Shown: positions 28,545 to 37,886, counted from the first letter of the stretch. The stretch: DNA of 64,000 bases from Bacillus solitudinis (GCF_002797395.1 NZ_KZ454943.1:859325-923324); one strand, 5' to 3'. A program made the numbers and translations. The notes: a model not told the origin generated them from the letters alone.

Positions 28545-28895
28545 CTATAATAACTTTATGCCTTTAAGTGGATCTCTTTTTTTCGTGAAGTCATCCACAG
28601 ATAAACCTGTCCATTCGGCAAATTCTTCATTTGTAGGGTAACGTCCGGTCATATGCACTTCGCCATCAACTAAGATAACTGGCAATGCCTCAGTTCCTCT
28701 TTCATTTAGTAGACTTTGCACTTTTGATTCTTCAATAAATTCTTGCGGTTCAGCTCCAAGGTTAAAGCGTTTAATATCAATGCCCTTACCCTCCAGTATG
28801 AAAATTGCTGATGCCACACGTGTCAGTTCAGGGTCGACGCTTGGTCCACACACACCTGTAGAACAACACATTGCCGGATCGTATACTCTAATCAT
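28545..28895 (-). CDS. arsD: arsenite metallochaperone and regulator ArsD
   Basis: This 116-residue thioredoxin-fold protein has Cys10-Cys11 and Cys16 in MCCSTGVCGPSVD, the three cysteines that hold As(III) for delivery to ArsA. The rest (VDPELTRVASAIFILEGKG, LPVILVDGE, GRYPTNEEFAEW) follows the ArsD pattern. The additional C-terminal vicinal Cys pairs of plasmid R773 ArsD are absent. AAGGAGG precedes the ATG. It is paired with arsA downstream, as usual. Confidence 0.94.
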   Translation of the reverse strand: MIRVYDPAMCCSTGVCGPSVDPELTRVASAIFILEGKGIDIKRFNLGAEPQEFIEESKVQSLLNERGTEALPVILVDGEVHMTGRYPTNEEFAEWTGLSVDDFTKKRDPLKGIKLL

Positions 28896-28935
28896 CTCAT
28901 TTCCTCCTTCTTCTCATTACTTGAGTTAAAACTAA

Positions 28936-28955
28936 AAGCCGAGTTTCCTCGGCTC
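28936..28955 (-). terminator. hairpin between arsC and arsD
   Basis: On the minus strand GAGCCGAG and CTCGGCT pair around GAAA, followed by TTTTAGTTTTAA. It probably terminates part of the transcripts after arsC, lowering arsDA relative to arsRBC. Confidence 0.75.
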
Positions 28956-28959
28956 TCTC

Positions 28960-29379
28960 TTATTTACCAGTTTCACCAAACTCTTTAATTCTCTCACCAA
29001 TCTCATCACGAACTCGTTGAAAAAATGCCCATTTTTCTTCATCTGTACCGTTAGCTTTAGCTGGGTCATCGAAGCCCCAATGAACTCTCTCTTTATTTGG
29101 AGGAGTTGCTGGGCAAACGTCATCCGCATGACCGCAAAGGGTAACAACTAAGTCAGCCTTTTGTAAGATATCCCTATCAATCATATCAGAGGTTTGATTT
29201 GAGATATCCACACTGACCTCATTCATTGCTTTAACAGCATTCGGGTTTACACCGTGCGCCTCAATTCCTGCTGAGTATACGTCATACCGATCCCCTAAAT
29301 ACTTTTTCCCCCATCCTTCAGCCATTTGGCTTCGACAAGAATTCCCTGTGCATAGAAAATAAATAATTGGTTTTGACAT
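28960..29379 (-). CDS. arsC: thioredoxin-coupled arsenate reductase ArsC
   Basis: This 139-residue enzyme is of the low-molecular-weight phosphatase type. It has P-loop [16 protein letters not shown] with nucleophile C10 and C15, and the redox pair C82 and C89 in [16 protein letters not shown]. The acid/base Asp is in [12 protein letters not shown]. It reduces arsenate to arsenite using the triple-cysteine relay and thioredoxin. AAGGAGAG precedes the ATG. It sits between arsB and arsD. Confidence 0.95.
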   Translation of the reverse strand: MSKPIIYFLCTGNSCRSQMAEGWGKKYLGDRYDVYSAGIEAHGVNPNAVKAMNEVSVDISNQTSDMIDRDILQKADLVVTLCGHADDVCPATPPNKERVHWGFDDPAKANGTDEEKWAFFQRVRDEIGERIKEFGETGK

Positions 29380-29407
29380 TTTCTTCTCTCCTTATTTTAG
29401 CAAACTG

Positions 29408-30718
29408 CTATAAGATTATATTTAGCCATAAATAAAGGCCAACTAATGTGATAAAAAGCGTCGGTATCGTTAAAATAATACCTACTTTAAAATAATAGCC
29501 CCATGTAATCTTCATTCCTTTTTGAGCTAATACATGCAACCAGAGAAGGGTCGCAAGTGATCCAATCGGGGTAATTTTCGGTCCTAAATCAGATCCGATA
29601 ACATTTGCATAAATAAGCGCTTCTCGCATGGCCCCTGTTGTATTCGTATCAGCAATAGCGAGTGCATTAATCATAACTGTTGGCATATTATTCATAAATG
29701 ATGAAAGAATGGCTGCAATAAAGCCCATTGAAATCGTACCGACAAATAATCCCTGTTCCGTCGTACTTTGAATTACCTCAGCTAATACGTCCGTTAAACC
29801 GACATTACGAAGACTATAAACAACCACATACATTCCAATCGAAAATACGACTATTGCCCACGGCGCACTCTTAATAATTCCAGCCGAGCTAAGTTCAGAG
29901 TTTGCTGCACTCATCACTCGGAAAATTACATAGAAGATAATCGCAATTGGCATTGCAATAAACGAAACCGGTAAATGAATAAATTCACTAATAAAGTATC
30001 CAATTAAAAGGATTGCGAGTATAAACCAAGAAAGGTTAAATAAGCGTTGATCTTTAATCGCTTCTACAGGCCTTCTAAGCTGACTCATATCATATTGTTT
30101 CGGTATATCCTTCCTAAAATAAAGATACAAAACAAGAATACTTGCTCCTAAGGCAAAGAAGTTTGGAACAATCATTCGTGTTGCATATTCAACAAACCCA
30201 ATCCCAAAAAAGTCTGCAGATACAATATTAACAAGGTTACTGACAAGTAAAGGCAATGAGGTCGTATCAGCGATAAAGCCACTTGCCATAATAAAAGGTA
30301 AGACCATTACATCTTTAAAACGAAGCGCACGAACCATCGCTAGAACGATTGGTGTTAAAATTAATGCTGCCCCATCGTTTGCAAATAATGCAGCAACAAT
30401 TGATCCTAGAACAGACACGTATATAAACATTTTCACGCCGTTTCCTTTTGCAAAACGTGCCATATGTAATGCAGACCATTCAAAGAAACCAATTTCATCA
30501 AGAATCAAAGATATAATAATAATCGCTACAAATGTTAATGTTGCATTCCAAACAATTCCTGTTACTGTTACGACATCTCCAAAATCAACAATTCCGACCA
30601 CTAATGCAAGTATAGCTCCAATTGTCGCTGACCACCCTATTGACAGCCCTTTAGGTTGCCATATGACCAGGATGAGCGTAACCAGGAATATAACGGATGC
30701 TAGTAAAACGTCAGACAT
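29408..30718 (-). CDS. arsB: arsenite efflux permease ArsB
   Basis: This 436-residue protein has 11-12 transmembrane helices of the ArsB/NhaD ion transporter superfamily. Conserved stretches include [51 protein letters not shown] and [20 protein letters not shown]. It exports arsenite or antimonite, alone or with ArsA as the energy unit. It is second in the operon, 39 bases downstream of arsR. Confidence 0.94.
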   Translation of the reverse strand: MSDVLLASVIFLVTLILVIWQPKGLSIGWSATIGAILALVVGIVDFGDVVTVTGIVWNATLTFVAIIIISLILDEIGFFEWSALHMARFAKGNGVKMFIYVSVLGSIVAALFANDGAALILTPIVLAMVRALRFKDVMVLPFIMASGFIADTTSLPLLVSNLVNIVSADFFGIGFVEYATRMIVPNFFALGASILVLYLYFRKDIPKQYDMSQLRRPVEAIKDQRLFNLSWFILAILLIGYFISEFIHLPVSFIAMPIAIIFYVIFRVMSAANSELSSAGIIKSAPWAIVVFSIGMYVVVYSLRNVGLTDVLAEVIQSTTEQGLFVGTISMGFIAAILSSFMNNMPTVMINALAIADTNTTGAMREALIYANVIGSDLGPKITPIGSLATLLWLHVLAQKGMKITWGYYFKVGIILTIPTLFITLVGLYLWLNIIL

Positions 30719-30757
30719 ACTTCATCCACTCTCCCTAATATTTCTCTTTAAATGTAT

Positions 30758-31105
30758 TTAATCACAACATACTCTTAAACCACGGTTCTCTAAATTAATA
30801 AGCTTGTTTTTTTGGTTGGGAAGATGTTTTAATAAACTATTAATAATAGGATATGCTTCATGGGTTTTATTTACACGGTAGAAAACCCATTGCCCTCGTC
30901 TCTCCTCAACAACTAAGCCCACATCACGTAGTTTTCGAAGATGCTGACTAATAGAAGGTTGACTCATCTCAAACAGTTCAACAAATTCACACACACAACA
31001 TTCATCCTCTGCCATCAGTGCCACCATAGTTAAACGAGTTTTATCACCTAGCAGTTTAAGAATTTTAGCAGTTTGGTCAATTGTTACAGTCAACATCTCA
31101 GTCAT
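30758..31105 (-). CDS. arsR: arsenic-responsive repressor ArsR
   Basis: This 115-residue winged-helix repressor of the ArsR/SmtB family has the metalloid site ECCVCEFVELF (Cys36, Cys37, Cys39) in helix 3. The recognition helix is SQPSISQHLRKLRDVGLV. An additional vicinal Cys pair at the C-terminus (VCCD) could take part in sensing. It binds its own promoter and is released by As(III). It is the first gene of arsR-arsB-arsC-arsD-arsA, with AAAGGTG upstream of the ATG. Confidence 0.94.
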   Translation of the reverse strand: MTEMLTVTIDQTAKILKLLGDKTRLTMVALMAEDECCVCEFVELFEMSQPSISQHLRKLRDVGLVVEERRGQWVFYRVNKTHEAYPIINSLLKHLPNQKNKLINLENRGLRVCCD

Positions 31106-31130
31106 TTCTACTCACCTCTTTCTTTAATAT

Positions 31131-31159
31131 AGTATATAATCATATACTTATATGCGCAA
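31131..31159 (-). promoter_or_regulatory. ars promoter with overlapping ArsR operator
   Basis: On the minus strand TTGCGC (31154-31159) and TATACT (31131-31136) are 17 bases apart. The palindrome GTATATGATTATATAC (31132-31147) covers the spacer and -10 box, in the position and style of ArsR operators. Confidence 0.8.
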
Positions 31160-31194
31160 GTGGTTGTTCTCACAAAAAAAAAACTCTTGTGAAA

Positions 31195-31300
31195 AAGGGT
31201 TTCCCAAAAGTATAGGAAGAGATGATAATGGCTCCTTTCGCTACATTGCAAAGGGGCTATGTCATAAGTAACCAGCCCTTATGACATAACCCCTTTTTAC
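31195..31300. repeat. dispersed intergenic element, family A, copy 2, with terminator-like hairpin
   Basis: The left part, GTTTCCCAAAA, then GATAATGGCTCCTTTCGCTACATT, parallels 43205-43252. The right part is a hairpin of AAAGGGGCTATGTCATAAG with CTTATGACATAACCCCTTT (31250-31297). It lies between the ars promoter and the yhfI stop, so it can also terminate yhfI. Confidence 0.7.
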
Positions 31301-31302
31301 CT

Positions 31303-32034
31303 CTATAGTTCAAGTACTAATCCTGTTTTTGCTATGTGAATATTCCCCGAATAAATAGAAGAAGCTTCATTTCGCAATAGTTCATGTTTTCCGTAGTGAG
31401 GAAGATGAGATAAAACAAGTGTCTTTGCATTTGCTGCAGCTGCTAATTTACCAGCATCCACACTATTCATATGTCCGAATTCTGCAACATTGTCCTCTGC
31501 GTAACCACTACACTCACTGATTAACACATCACAGTGACTTGCAAACGACTCTAATTCCTTGATGTAACGAGAATCAGCCGTGTATACAAGTGTTTTTCCT
31601 TCTAATTGAATTTTCATCGCATAGCAAGGTACAGGATGATCTGTCTTCTGAAAAGTAAACTGAAACGGGCCAACTTTAAGTGGGGCTTGATCATGAAAAG
31701 CGACAGCTTTGACTACATGAAGAAAAGATAACTTAGAAAACTCTTGTTCGTCATCCTGATGTCCATACACAGTTGCTACCTTTTGTCCGTTGCGATTAGC
31801 ATTAATAATACGGGCATATTGAAAAGGAGATAAATCAGCTTTATGGTCACCATGATAATGAGATAACACAACAGCATCAATGTCGTCAATTGAGCAGTAT
31901 CTTTGTAACTTCGATAAAACGCCACTTCCGCAATCTAGGAGCACTTTAAAATTCTCATGTTCAAGTAAATAGCCTGATGTGGCCTCTCCACTTTCAGGAT
32001 AGCCGTGCCAAAAGCCAATAACAGTCACCTTCAT
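31303..32034 (-). CDS. yhfI: MBL-fold metallo-hydrolase YhfI
   Basis: This 243-residue metallo-beta-lactamase fold protein has the zinc motif LSHYHGDH, then Asp in YTADSRY and a late His in LVLSHLPHYG. The pattern GYLLEHENFKVLLDCGSG and the length agree with B. subtilis YhfI, a probable RNase Z-like or phosphodiesterase hydrolase of unknown substrate. The ATG at 32034 has AAAGGGTG upstream. The 18 extra codons before it lack a site. Confidence 0.85.
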   Translation of the reverse strand: MKVTVIGFWHGYPESGEATSGYLLEHENFKVLLDCGSGVLSKLQRYCSIDDIDAVVLSHYHGDHKADLSPFQYARIINANRNGQKVATVYGHQDDEQEFSKLSFLHVVKAVAFHDQAPLKVGPFQFTFQKTDHPVPCYAMKIQLEGKTLVYTADSRYIKELESFASHCDVLISECSGYAEDNVAEFGHMNSVDAGKLAAAANAKTLVLSHLPHYGKHELLRNEASSIYSGNIHIAKTGLVLEL

Positions 32035-32084
32035 GTTTCTCACCCTTTTCTTATCATCTACTATGTAAAAAGTTCTAGGCCTAA

Positions 32085-32500
32085 TCAATTGATCGAAAAT
32101 TTCATGTATAATGGTAACGATATGCGAAAGGTTGTCCCTATGTGAAGGACACTTTCTACTTGAATATCGCCTTTAAAGTGATGAACTAATTTATAAACCA
32201 TAAACAATCGAGATACCTTGTCCAGGAGCTTCATCATTAAGCTTTTGATATTTCTGAAATAATTTATCTATTTGTTCAGATGACATGCCAATTCCACGAT
32301 CAACATTCTCTATATGAATATGATTATTTTCTATAAACCCCAATATTGTTACAGTTCCGTTCTCGTAACTATATTTTATTGCATTGCTGATTATATTAGA
32401 TATGATTAACTTAAAACCCATTAAATTCCCACTTAGGGTGGTGTTACTCGGGATATCCAAATGAGATTCTAATAGTATGTTTTGGGTCCTAGCTTTAATT
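32085..32500 (-). pseudogene. decayed sensor histidine kinase, ATPase domain only
   Basis: Residues of the HATPase_c domain are readable. They are the N box NIISNAIKYSYENG, the G1 box DRGIGM, an F box LFQKYQK and a G2-like GQGISIVYGL. The frame then stops at 32191-32193. A shifted frame continues with MVYKLVHHFKGDIQVES, then GTTFRISLPL (the last part of the fold), and ends at 32085. No dimerisation or sensor domain is left upstream, where an rpmA terminator begins. This is a remnant of a kinase, not spo0B, because the catalytic N box is present. Confidence 0.8.
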
Positions 32501-32527
32501 GTATACTGTCTTTTTCTTCACTTCAAA

Positions 32528-32566
32528 TAAAAAAACACTCCAACAGCTATAACTGTTGGAGTGTTA
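32528..32566 (-). terminator. terminator of the rplU-prp-rpmA operon
   Basis: On the minus strand AACACTCCAACAG and CTGTTGGAGTGTT make a 13-base stem followed by seven T. It lies just after the rpmA stop. In most Bacillus the operon would continue toward spo0B and obg. Confidence 0.9.
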
Positions 32567-32573
32567 CTCTTAA

Positions 32574-32852
32574 TTATGCAGGGTATACGCTCACTTGCTT
32601 GCGATCGCGACCTACGCGTTCAAATTTAACAACGCCGTCGACTTTCGCGAAAAGTGTATCGTCTCCACCTTTACCTACGTTCACACCAGGATAAATGCGT
32701 GTACCACGTTGGCGAACAAGAATAGAACCACCGCTTACTTCTTGACCGTCAGCACGCTTTGTACCAAGACGCTTTGACTGAGAGTCACGACCGTTCTTTG
32801 TACTACCTACACCTTTTTTCGATGCGAAAAATTGAAGATTCATTTTCAACAT
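32574..32852 (-). CDS. rpmA: 50S ribosomal protein bL27
   Basis: This 92-residue protein begins [20 protein letters not shown]. The LQFF-ASKK junction is the site cut by the Prp protease in Firmicutes, exposing the mature N-terminus that reaches the peptidyl transferase centre. The rest ([38 protein letters not shown]) is typical bL27. GGAGGTG lies six bases before the ATG. It is the last gene of rplU-prp-rpmA. Confidence 0.97.
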   Translation of the reverse strand: MLKMNLQFFASKKGVGSTKNGRDSQSKRLGTKRADGQEVSGGSILVRQRGTRIYPGVNVGKGGDDTLFAKVDGVVKFERVGRDRKQVSVYPA

Positions 32853-32868
32853 GAGTTTCACCTCCATG

Positions 32869-33195
32869 CTATTTAATTTCAATATAGTCACTGTACTCCT
32901 CTGCCATCGACTGCAGGGCAACTCTCATCCCTTCAAGAAGTAGCTGTACTTTCTCAAATGTTCGAGGATCCAATTCACTCGGAACCAAACAGCGGAGAAA
33001 GCCACCTTCGTTCTCGATATCAATGTCTAGTTCTACTCCGCAAAGAGCAGCTATTGCATTGACTGAACCGAATGAAACTGCAGAAGCTCCAGCGCAAACG
33101 AGATCATGTCCATGCGGACCAGAATCTGCATGTCCACTCATCGTAAATGAGACAATGTCATTTGATTGATTACGTTCAATACTGACCGTGATCAT
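32869..33195 (-). CDS. prp: ribosomal-processing cysteine protease Prp
   Basis: This 108-residue protein has the catalytic pair His in [12 protein letters not shown] and Cys in [13 protein letters not shown]. It removes the N-terminal extension of bL27, encoded next door, before assembly into the ribosome. It lies between rplU and rpmA, the arrangement conserved in Firmicutes whose bL27 carries the cleavable extension. Confidence 0.95.
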   Translation of the reverse strand: MITVSIERNQSNDIVSFTMSGHADSGPHGHDLVCAGASAVSFGSVNAIAALCGVELDIDIENEGGFLRCLVPSELDPRTFEKVQLLLEGMRVALQSMAEEYSDYIEIK

Positions 33196-33203
33196 CCGAC
33201 ACC

Positions 33204-33512
33204 TTAACCGTTAATCTTGTCGATAACAACTTTCGTGTAAGGTTGACGGTGACCTTGCTTACGACGGTAGTTTTTCTTTGCTTTCATTTTCCAAACGATG
33301 ATCTTCTTTTGACGACCATGCTTTTCAACCTTAGCTGTAACTTGAGCTCCCTCAACAAATGGAGCACCAACCTTTACATCACTACCACCGATCATAAGAA
33401 CGTTGTCAAAGCTAACTGTTTCGCCAGCCTCTGCATCTAATTTCTCGATGTAGATTTCTTGACCTTCTTCAACCTTGATTTGTTTACCACCAGTTTCAAT
33501 AATTGCGTACAT
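33204..33512 (-). CDS. rplU: 50S ribosomal protein bL21
   Basis: This 102-residue bL21 has [18 protein letters not shown] at the start and [17 protein letters not shown] near the end. GGAGGTG lies upstream of the ATG. It opens the rplU-prp-rpmA operon and is preceded by an L21-type leader. Confidence 0.97.
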   Translation of the reverse strand: MYAIIETGGKQIKVEEGQEIYIEKLDAEAGETVSFDNVLMIGGSDVKVGAPFVEGAQVTAKVEKHGRQKKIIVWKMKAKKNYRRKQGHRQPYTKVVIDKING

Positions 33513-33519
33513 ACTTGCA

Positions 33520-33640
33520 CCTCCTCAATATACTCAGACTCGCCATCACAGGTAAGGATTTCAAGAAATCCTATTTATCAAACCTAGTCTGTGCGGTTGT
33601 AGTCGTTTGGGTGCGACCAAATAACTAACAAGAGCTATTT
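33520..33640 (-). promoter_or_regulatory. L21 leader of the rplU operon
   Basis: The untranslated region before rplU contains several short pairings, including GGATTTC with GAAATCC, plus a GGTCGCACCCAAACGAC-type conserved stretch on the minus strand. Position and features match the L21 leader RNA family that autoregulates rplU-prp-rpmA in Bacillus. I recognised it from pattern, not from a covariance model. Confidence 0.65.
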
Positions 33641-33689
33641 TACCATAAATGAAAATCTCATGTCAATGTATTTTCCCTGATGAACACCC

Positions 33690-35162
33690 TTAAAAAGTGG
33701 ACAACCCCGTCCACTCTTGAAAGCGATAGAGGAGCCGGTTTACCAAGGAGTCATCAGCAAATTCTTCGTAATCCAATGTGTAGGTCCCATCATTCCAAAG
33801 CGTGTCGAAATAACTACGTACTTCTGCTCCCACCCCGTCATTTGGTAACGTAGAGATTTTAACATCGGTTTCTAAATTGAAATCAGCTAAATTGCGTTTA
33901 GTGAAATTAGAGGAACCAGCAATAATTACATCCTTCTCTTGTTGTTCCAAGATTATCATCTTTGTATGATATTGTTCTCCGCTTGTATTATACCAACGCA
34001 CCTGTAAGGCTTCGTTTGTCTTTTTGATAAGTTCGTGAGCAACAGGACGATTTGGAATGCCACTTTTTTCGCGGCCAAAGGCATCCTTATTTGCATCAAG
34101 TATTAATCTCACTTCAACTCCTCTGTCAGCGGCTACTATTAATTCGGAGATAACGTCCCTATCTGACAAATAAAATGCTCCCATTGTCACTCGATCCCCT
34201 GCTTCAGTAAATCGCAGTTCCTCAATCAAATGCTTTTTAATTTTGCCTTCTGTTAACAATTGCAACTTATATCTCTCACCGCTCGGATTACTAGGCTTGA
34301 TAGCAACATCATTCACCCAATCAGGATAAGAATCTGACATCCTTGCAACTGCAATCTCGCTAGCTAATAATTCCTCAAGAATTGACCCAGAAAAGGCAAA
34401 TGCAATATTTGAATGTACGGCACTTCCATCATGTGGATTAGCCGAGGTCACCAGACCCTCGTTTTCAGTAATCATCACTTTTCGATGATTCGCTTTAAAA
34501 TTCAATAGTTTTAGGTAAGATCGGAGTGTTACGTTAGGTGAATCCGGGCTGAAGGCATTTGGAAGCCAACCATTACCCGCCGTACCAAACCACTGCACAT
34601 AAGTTCTCCATGCCCCGGAATAGATTGGGTTCGAATCCCTTGTTTGCGTCATATCTGTTGAAATCACCTCAATTCCTTGTTCCTCTAACTGGTTTACCAT
34701 CTTAGATGAATAGGCACCGTAAAACGTATTAATCGGGTCGGTTATGAAAAGAATATTAACTTTTGGTTCAGATTGCTTTTTCTCTACAAGATGATTGGTT
34801 AACGTTTGTGATAAGGTGGGAAACGACATATCTCTGTCATACTCATCATTAAATAGAAACATATCCAAGACAATGAATTCTTCTGCCTCATCAATCATTT
34901 CATATAGATATTCAAAAATCTGTTGTTCCTTATGTTGGGCACCCTCTTGTTCATACGTTAAATCATAAAGAAACTCCACTTCATCAACTAGATGAACGTC
35001 TCCCTCATAGGAGAGACCCTTTGGGAGAGGTTTAACATAACCGTAGACTGATACAATAAAGACTGTCGTGAACATTACTACAATTATACCTAATGCCATA
35101 CGTCGTCTCCGTTTTCTTCTAACTGTAATGAAGTTTACTCCTATATTTGAAATGAAACTCAT
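33690..35162 (-). CDS. phospholipase D-like membrane-anchored protein
   Basis: This 490-residue protein has a very basic N-terminus (RRKRRRR), one membrane helix (about 22-45) and two phospholipase D-type half domains. The two HKD-like motifs are HRKVMITE near residue 240 and HTKMIILE near 400. Each ends in Glu instead of Asp, and the downstream SAN/SSN residues (TSANPHD, GSSNFT) are kept. It resembles the cardiolipin synthase or PLD-like family of Bacillus. A phosphatidyltransferase role is possible but not certain. AGGAGG directly abuts the first ATG, so a start at the later ATG (about residue 22) cannot be excluded. Confidence 0.75.
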   Translation of the reverse strand: MSFISNIGVNFITVRRKRRRRMALGIIVVMFTTVFIVSVYGYVKPLPKGLSYEGDVHLVDEVEFLYDLTYEQEGAQHKEQQIFEYLYEMIDEAEEFIVLDMFLFNDEYDRDMSFPTLSQTLTNHLVEKKQSEPKVNILFITDPINTFYGAYSSKMVNQLEEQGIEVISTDMTQTRDSNPIYSGAWRTYVQWFGTAGNGWLPNAFSPDSPNVTLRSYLKLLNFKANHRKVMITENEGLVTSANPHDGSAVHSNIAFAFSGSILEELLASEIAVARMSDSYPDWVNDVAIKPSNPSGERYKLQLLTEGKIKKHLIEELRFTEAGDRVTMGAFYLSDRDVISELIVAADRGVEVRLILDANKDAFGREKSGIPNRPVAHELIKKTNEALQVRWYNTSGEQYHTKMIILEQQEKDVIIAGSSNFTKRNLADFNLETDVKISTLPNDGVGAEVRSYFDTLWNDGTYTLDYEEFADDSLVNRLLYRFQEWTGLSTF

Positions 35163-35342
35163 CCTCCTTTTTAGTAGATATTTCCTTTATTATACAATAT
35201 TCTATTTCACTCAATCTGCATTTTTTTCATACGCTTATAATTGATCCTCTCCATGTGAAATCTAGAAGAACTTCATCGCTTTTTTCTTGACTAGATGCCA
35301 TGTGTCAACCACAATAAACAAAAAGAGTTAAAAGGAGTTACT

Positions 35343-36074
35343 ATGGACCTTACGCCTTATTCACAAATTGATATGAATCAATTAAAAATGTATAAGAATA
35401 AAATTACTCGTTTTCTAATGGCCTATAAATTTGCCATTGACGAAATGGATACAAAAATAAAGATATTACAAGAAGAGTTCGAGTACATTCATGACTACAA
35501 TCCAATTGAACATACAAAATCGCGTCTAAAAGCACCAGAGAGTATCTTAAATAAGGTCATGCGAAAAGGCGGTCCGATTTCTTTTGCCAATGTCAAAGAG
35601 AACCTTCGTGATATTGCCGGAATTCGAATTACTTGTTCCTTTCGATCTGACATTTACCAAATTAGCGACATGCTCCAAAAACAACGCGATTTAAAGCTCA
35701 TTGAAATAAAGGACTATATTAAAGATCCAAAAGACAATGGTTATCAAAGCTTGCATTTGATTTTTGAAATTCCAATTTATATGTCTGATAGAGAAGAACG
35801 TGTATATGTCGAAGTCCAAATTCGCACAATAGCTATGGACTTTTGGGCTAGCTTAGAACATAAGATTTTTTATAAGTATAATCAAGGTGTTCCCGAGAGA
35901 TTGCTTAAGGAATTGAAAGATGCAGCTGAAACAGCTGCGACATTAGATCGCAAAATGGAAGAACTGCATAACGAAGTAAATGAAATGAAGGACGTCACTA
36001 ATACAGACACAATTGACGATCATGCTCAATTGCCTTTGACCTTACTTAAGTCTCTTCAAATTGACGAACAATGA
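35343..36074 (+). CDS. sasA: small alarmone synthetase SasA (YwaC/RelP type)
   Basis: This 243-residue single-domain (p)ppGpp synthetase has no hydrolase domain. It has NPIEHTKSRLKAPESI, DIAGIRITCSF, DNGYQSLHLI and VEVQIRTIAMDFWASLEHK. The last three are the synthetase motifs, and the TIAMDFWASLEHKIFYK wording matches YwaC better than YjbM. In B. subtilis sasA belongs to cell-envelope stress control. The ATG at 35343 has AAGGAG five bases upstream. It is monocistronic with a strong terminator. Confidence 0.9.
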   Translation: MDLTPYSQIDMNQLKMYKNKITRFLMAYKFAIDEMDTKIKILQEEFEYIHDYNPIEHTKSRLKAPESILNKVMRKGGPISFANVKENLRDIAGIRITCSFRSDIYQISDMLQKQRDLKLIEIKDYIKDPKDNGYQSLHLIFEIPIYMSDREERVYVEVQIRTIAMDFWASLEHKIFYKYNQGVPERLLKELKDAAETAATLDRKMEELHNEVNEMKDVTNTDTIDDHAQLPLTLLKSLQIDEQ

Positions 36075-36120
36075 ACAAAAAGACTCGATTGAGATCCCCC
36101 CTCAACCGAGTCTTTGTTCA
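36072..36120 (+). terminator. terminator of sasA
   Basis: TGAACAAAAAGACTCGATTGAG and the near-complementary CTCAACCGAGTCTTTGTTCA form a long stem overlapping the stop codon. It works in both directions structurally, though the nearest minus-strand gene ends 260 bases away. Confidence 0.8.
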
Positions 36121-36380
36121 TCGTTTACCGTAAACCTAACGCATTTACACAGCCAATTGATTGCTTTCTCGAAGCGGTACACCATTCTAACTGTTCAAGA
36201 GAAATAATCAATTTCCCTTTCTGCCAAATTGACGTCATGTATTACTGTGGATGTCATTTTACTAAAATTTACATTGGATGACAATGTCAAAACTCATCCG
36301 TAAACTACTCGTCCAACGCCCTCATCTAATGAAAAGTTCGTCTTTTTTTTTACCTTTTTATTGCTGTCATCATTCAACTC

Positions 36381-37886
36381 CTACTTACTTGCTTTTAAGC
36401 GTTCAAGCTGCTCTGTAGCATCTTCTTTATTGCCAATAAATCGTATCGCAAATTTATCCTCTGGCAACAGGCGATTTGCATATACGAAAATACGAAAGCC
36501 AAGCGCCTCCTCAAGTCTCTTTAAATGCTCACCTTTTTGACCAAATAAAACCTTTGCTATTTTTGAAGGAATTTCAAGTAAGAGGGCATCCTCATCCATT
36601 CCTTGATGCTCCCACAATACGCGTTCTATTTTAAAAGCATTGGCTTCATCAGACAAAACTACACCCTTCCCTTGGCAGGTTGGACAAATTTTTGAAAGAC
36701 TTGCCTGCAAATTCTGTCTCACCTTTTTTCGTGTCATCTCAACAAGGCCTAGTCCCGTCAGTCCAACAACATTCGTTTTTGTACGGTCATGTTTTAACGC
36801 GTGTTGAAATATCCGTAACACTTCAAGGCGATCCTCTTCTCGCTTCATATCAATGAAATCTATGACAATAATCCCGGCAATATCACGCAGCCTCAGCTGA
36901 CGAGCGATTTCCTTCGCCGCTTCCTTATTCGTTTTTACGATCGTGTCATTTAAATCTGTTTTTCCGGTGAATTTACCAGTATTAACATCAATGACCGTTA
37001 ACGCTTCAGTTTGGTCAATCATAAGGTAGGCGCCATTTTTCAGCCATATTTGTTGACGCAAAGCCTTCTCTAACTCTTTTTCAATAGCATAAGCGGAAAA
37101 GATATTCTCTCTTTCTCTATAAAGCTTCAGCTTCGCTCGCAGTTCTGGATAAGGCTCGAGTAATACTTTAAGAACTTGATAATCCCGTAGACTATCAATG
37201 ACTACTTCCGATACATCTTCGAACGAAAAATCTCGAACAACTCGTTCTAAAAGTCCTGAATCTTGATGGATAAGTGCTGGCGCCTTACGATTTTTTCCTT
37301 CTTTCCAAATCTCTTGCCAACACATCCTTAGAAATTGCAAATCTTGTTTGATAATATCAGTATCTCGGCCTTCACAAATCGTTCGGACAATCATCCCTTC
37401 TTCTTTTTGAAGCATTTCTTCGCCAAGTTCACGCCAACGTTCACGTTCTGCTTCGGATGAAAACCGTCTTGAAATTCCGATATAGCCGCCTTCTGGCATA
37501 TAAACGACATAACGACCAGGAAAAGAGACCACACCGGTTAAACGAGGTCCCTTCGTTCCAAACCCTTCCTTCGTAACCTGAACGAGAACTTCTTCTCCTT
37601 GTTTAACAAATTCAGATACATTTCGTTTCTTTTTCGTATCCTCATTTTCTGTTGATAAGTGAAAAGAGAGTAAATCATCTCGATATAAAAACCCATTCTT
37701 ATCCCGACCGATATCAACAAAAGCCGCTTGCATTCCTGGTAAAACATTAATGACTCGACCTAGATATATATTCCCGACAATTCTGTTTTCTACCGGTCGC
37801 TCAATCATTAATTCAACCACTCGATCATGTTCAACAATTGCCGCTCTCCGCTCTCTTGTTGTCATGTTAAAGTAGATTTTTTTCAC
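36381..37886 (-). CDS. rng: ribonuclease E/G family endoribonuclease
   Basis: This 501-residue protein has an S1 RNA-binding domain (about 35-130, GNIYLGRVINVLPGMQAAFVDIG) and the RNase E/G catalytic core with DVNTGKFTG and VIDFIDMKREEDR carrying the Mg2+ Asp residues. The zinc-link cysteines are in ICPTCQGKG. There is no C-terminal degradosome scaffold, so it is of RNase G size. B. subtilis lacks this gene, but many other Bacillaceae carry it at this place between spoIVFB and rplU. The start is a GTG with AAAGGGGC upstream. Confidence 0.92.
   Translation of the reverse strand: MKKIYFNMTTRERRAAIVEHDRVVELMIERPVENRIVGNIYLGRVINVLPGMQAAFVDIGRDKNGFLYRDDLLSFHLSTENEDTKKKRNVSEFVKQGEEVLVQVTKEGFGTKGPRLTGVVSFPGRYVVYMPEGGYIGISRRFSSEAERERWRELGEEMLQKEEGMIVRTICEGRDTDIIKQDLQFLRMCWQEIWKEGKNRKAPALIHQDSGLLERVVRDFSFEDVSEVVIDSLRDYQVLKVLLEPYPELRAKLKLYRERENIFSAYAIEKELEKALRQQIWLKNGAYLMIDQTEALTVIDVNTGKFTGKTDLNDTIVKTNKEAAKEIARQLRLRDIAGIIVIDFIDMKREEDRLEVLRIFQHALKHDRTKTNVVGLTGLGLVEMTRKKVRQNLQASLSKICPTCQGKGVVLSDEANAFKIERVLWEHQGMDEDALLLEIPSKIAKVLFGQKGEHLKRLEEALGFRIFVYANRLLPEDKFAIRFIGNKEDATEQLERLKASK

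Noticed and set aside
32085-32500. spo0B after rpmA
   Set aside because: The fragment contains an intact histidine-kinase N box and G1 box, which Spo0B lacks, and is frame-broken.
36125-36238. 37-codon minus-strand frame MTSIWQKGKLIISLEQ...
   Set aside because: The codons look plausible, but there is no ribosome binding site before the ATG and no recognisable family. It may be a decayed fragment, and I left it out as a gene.
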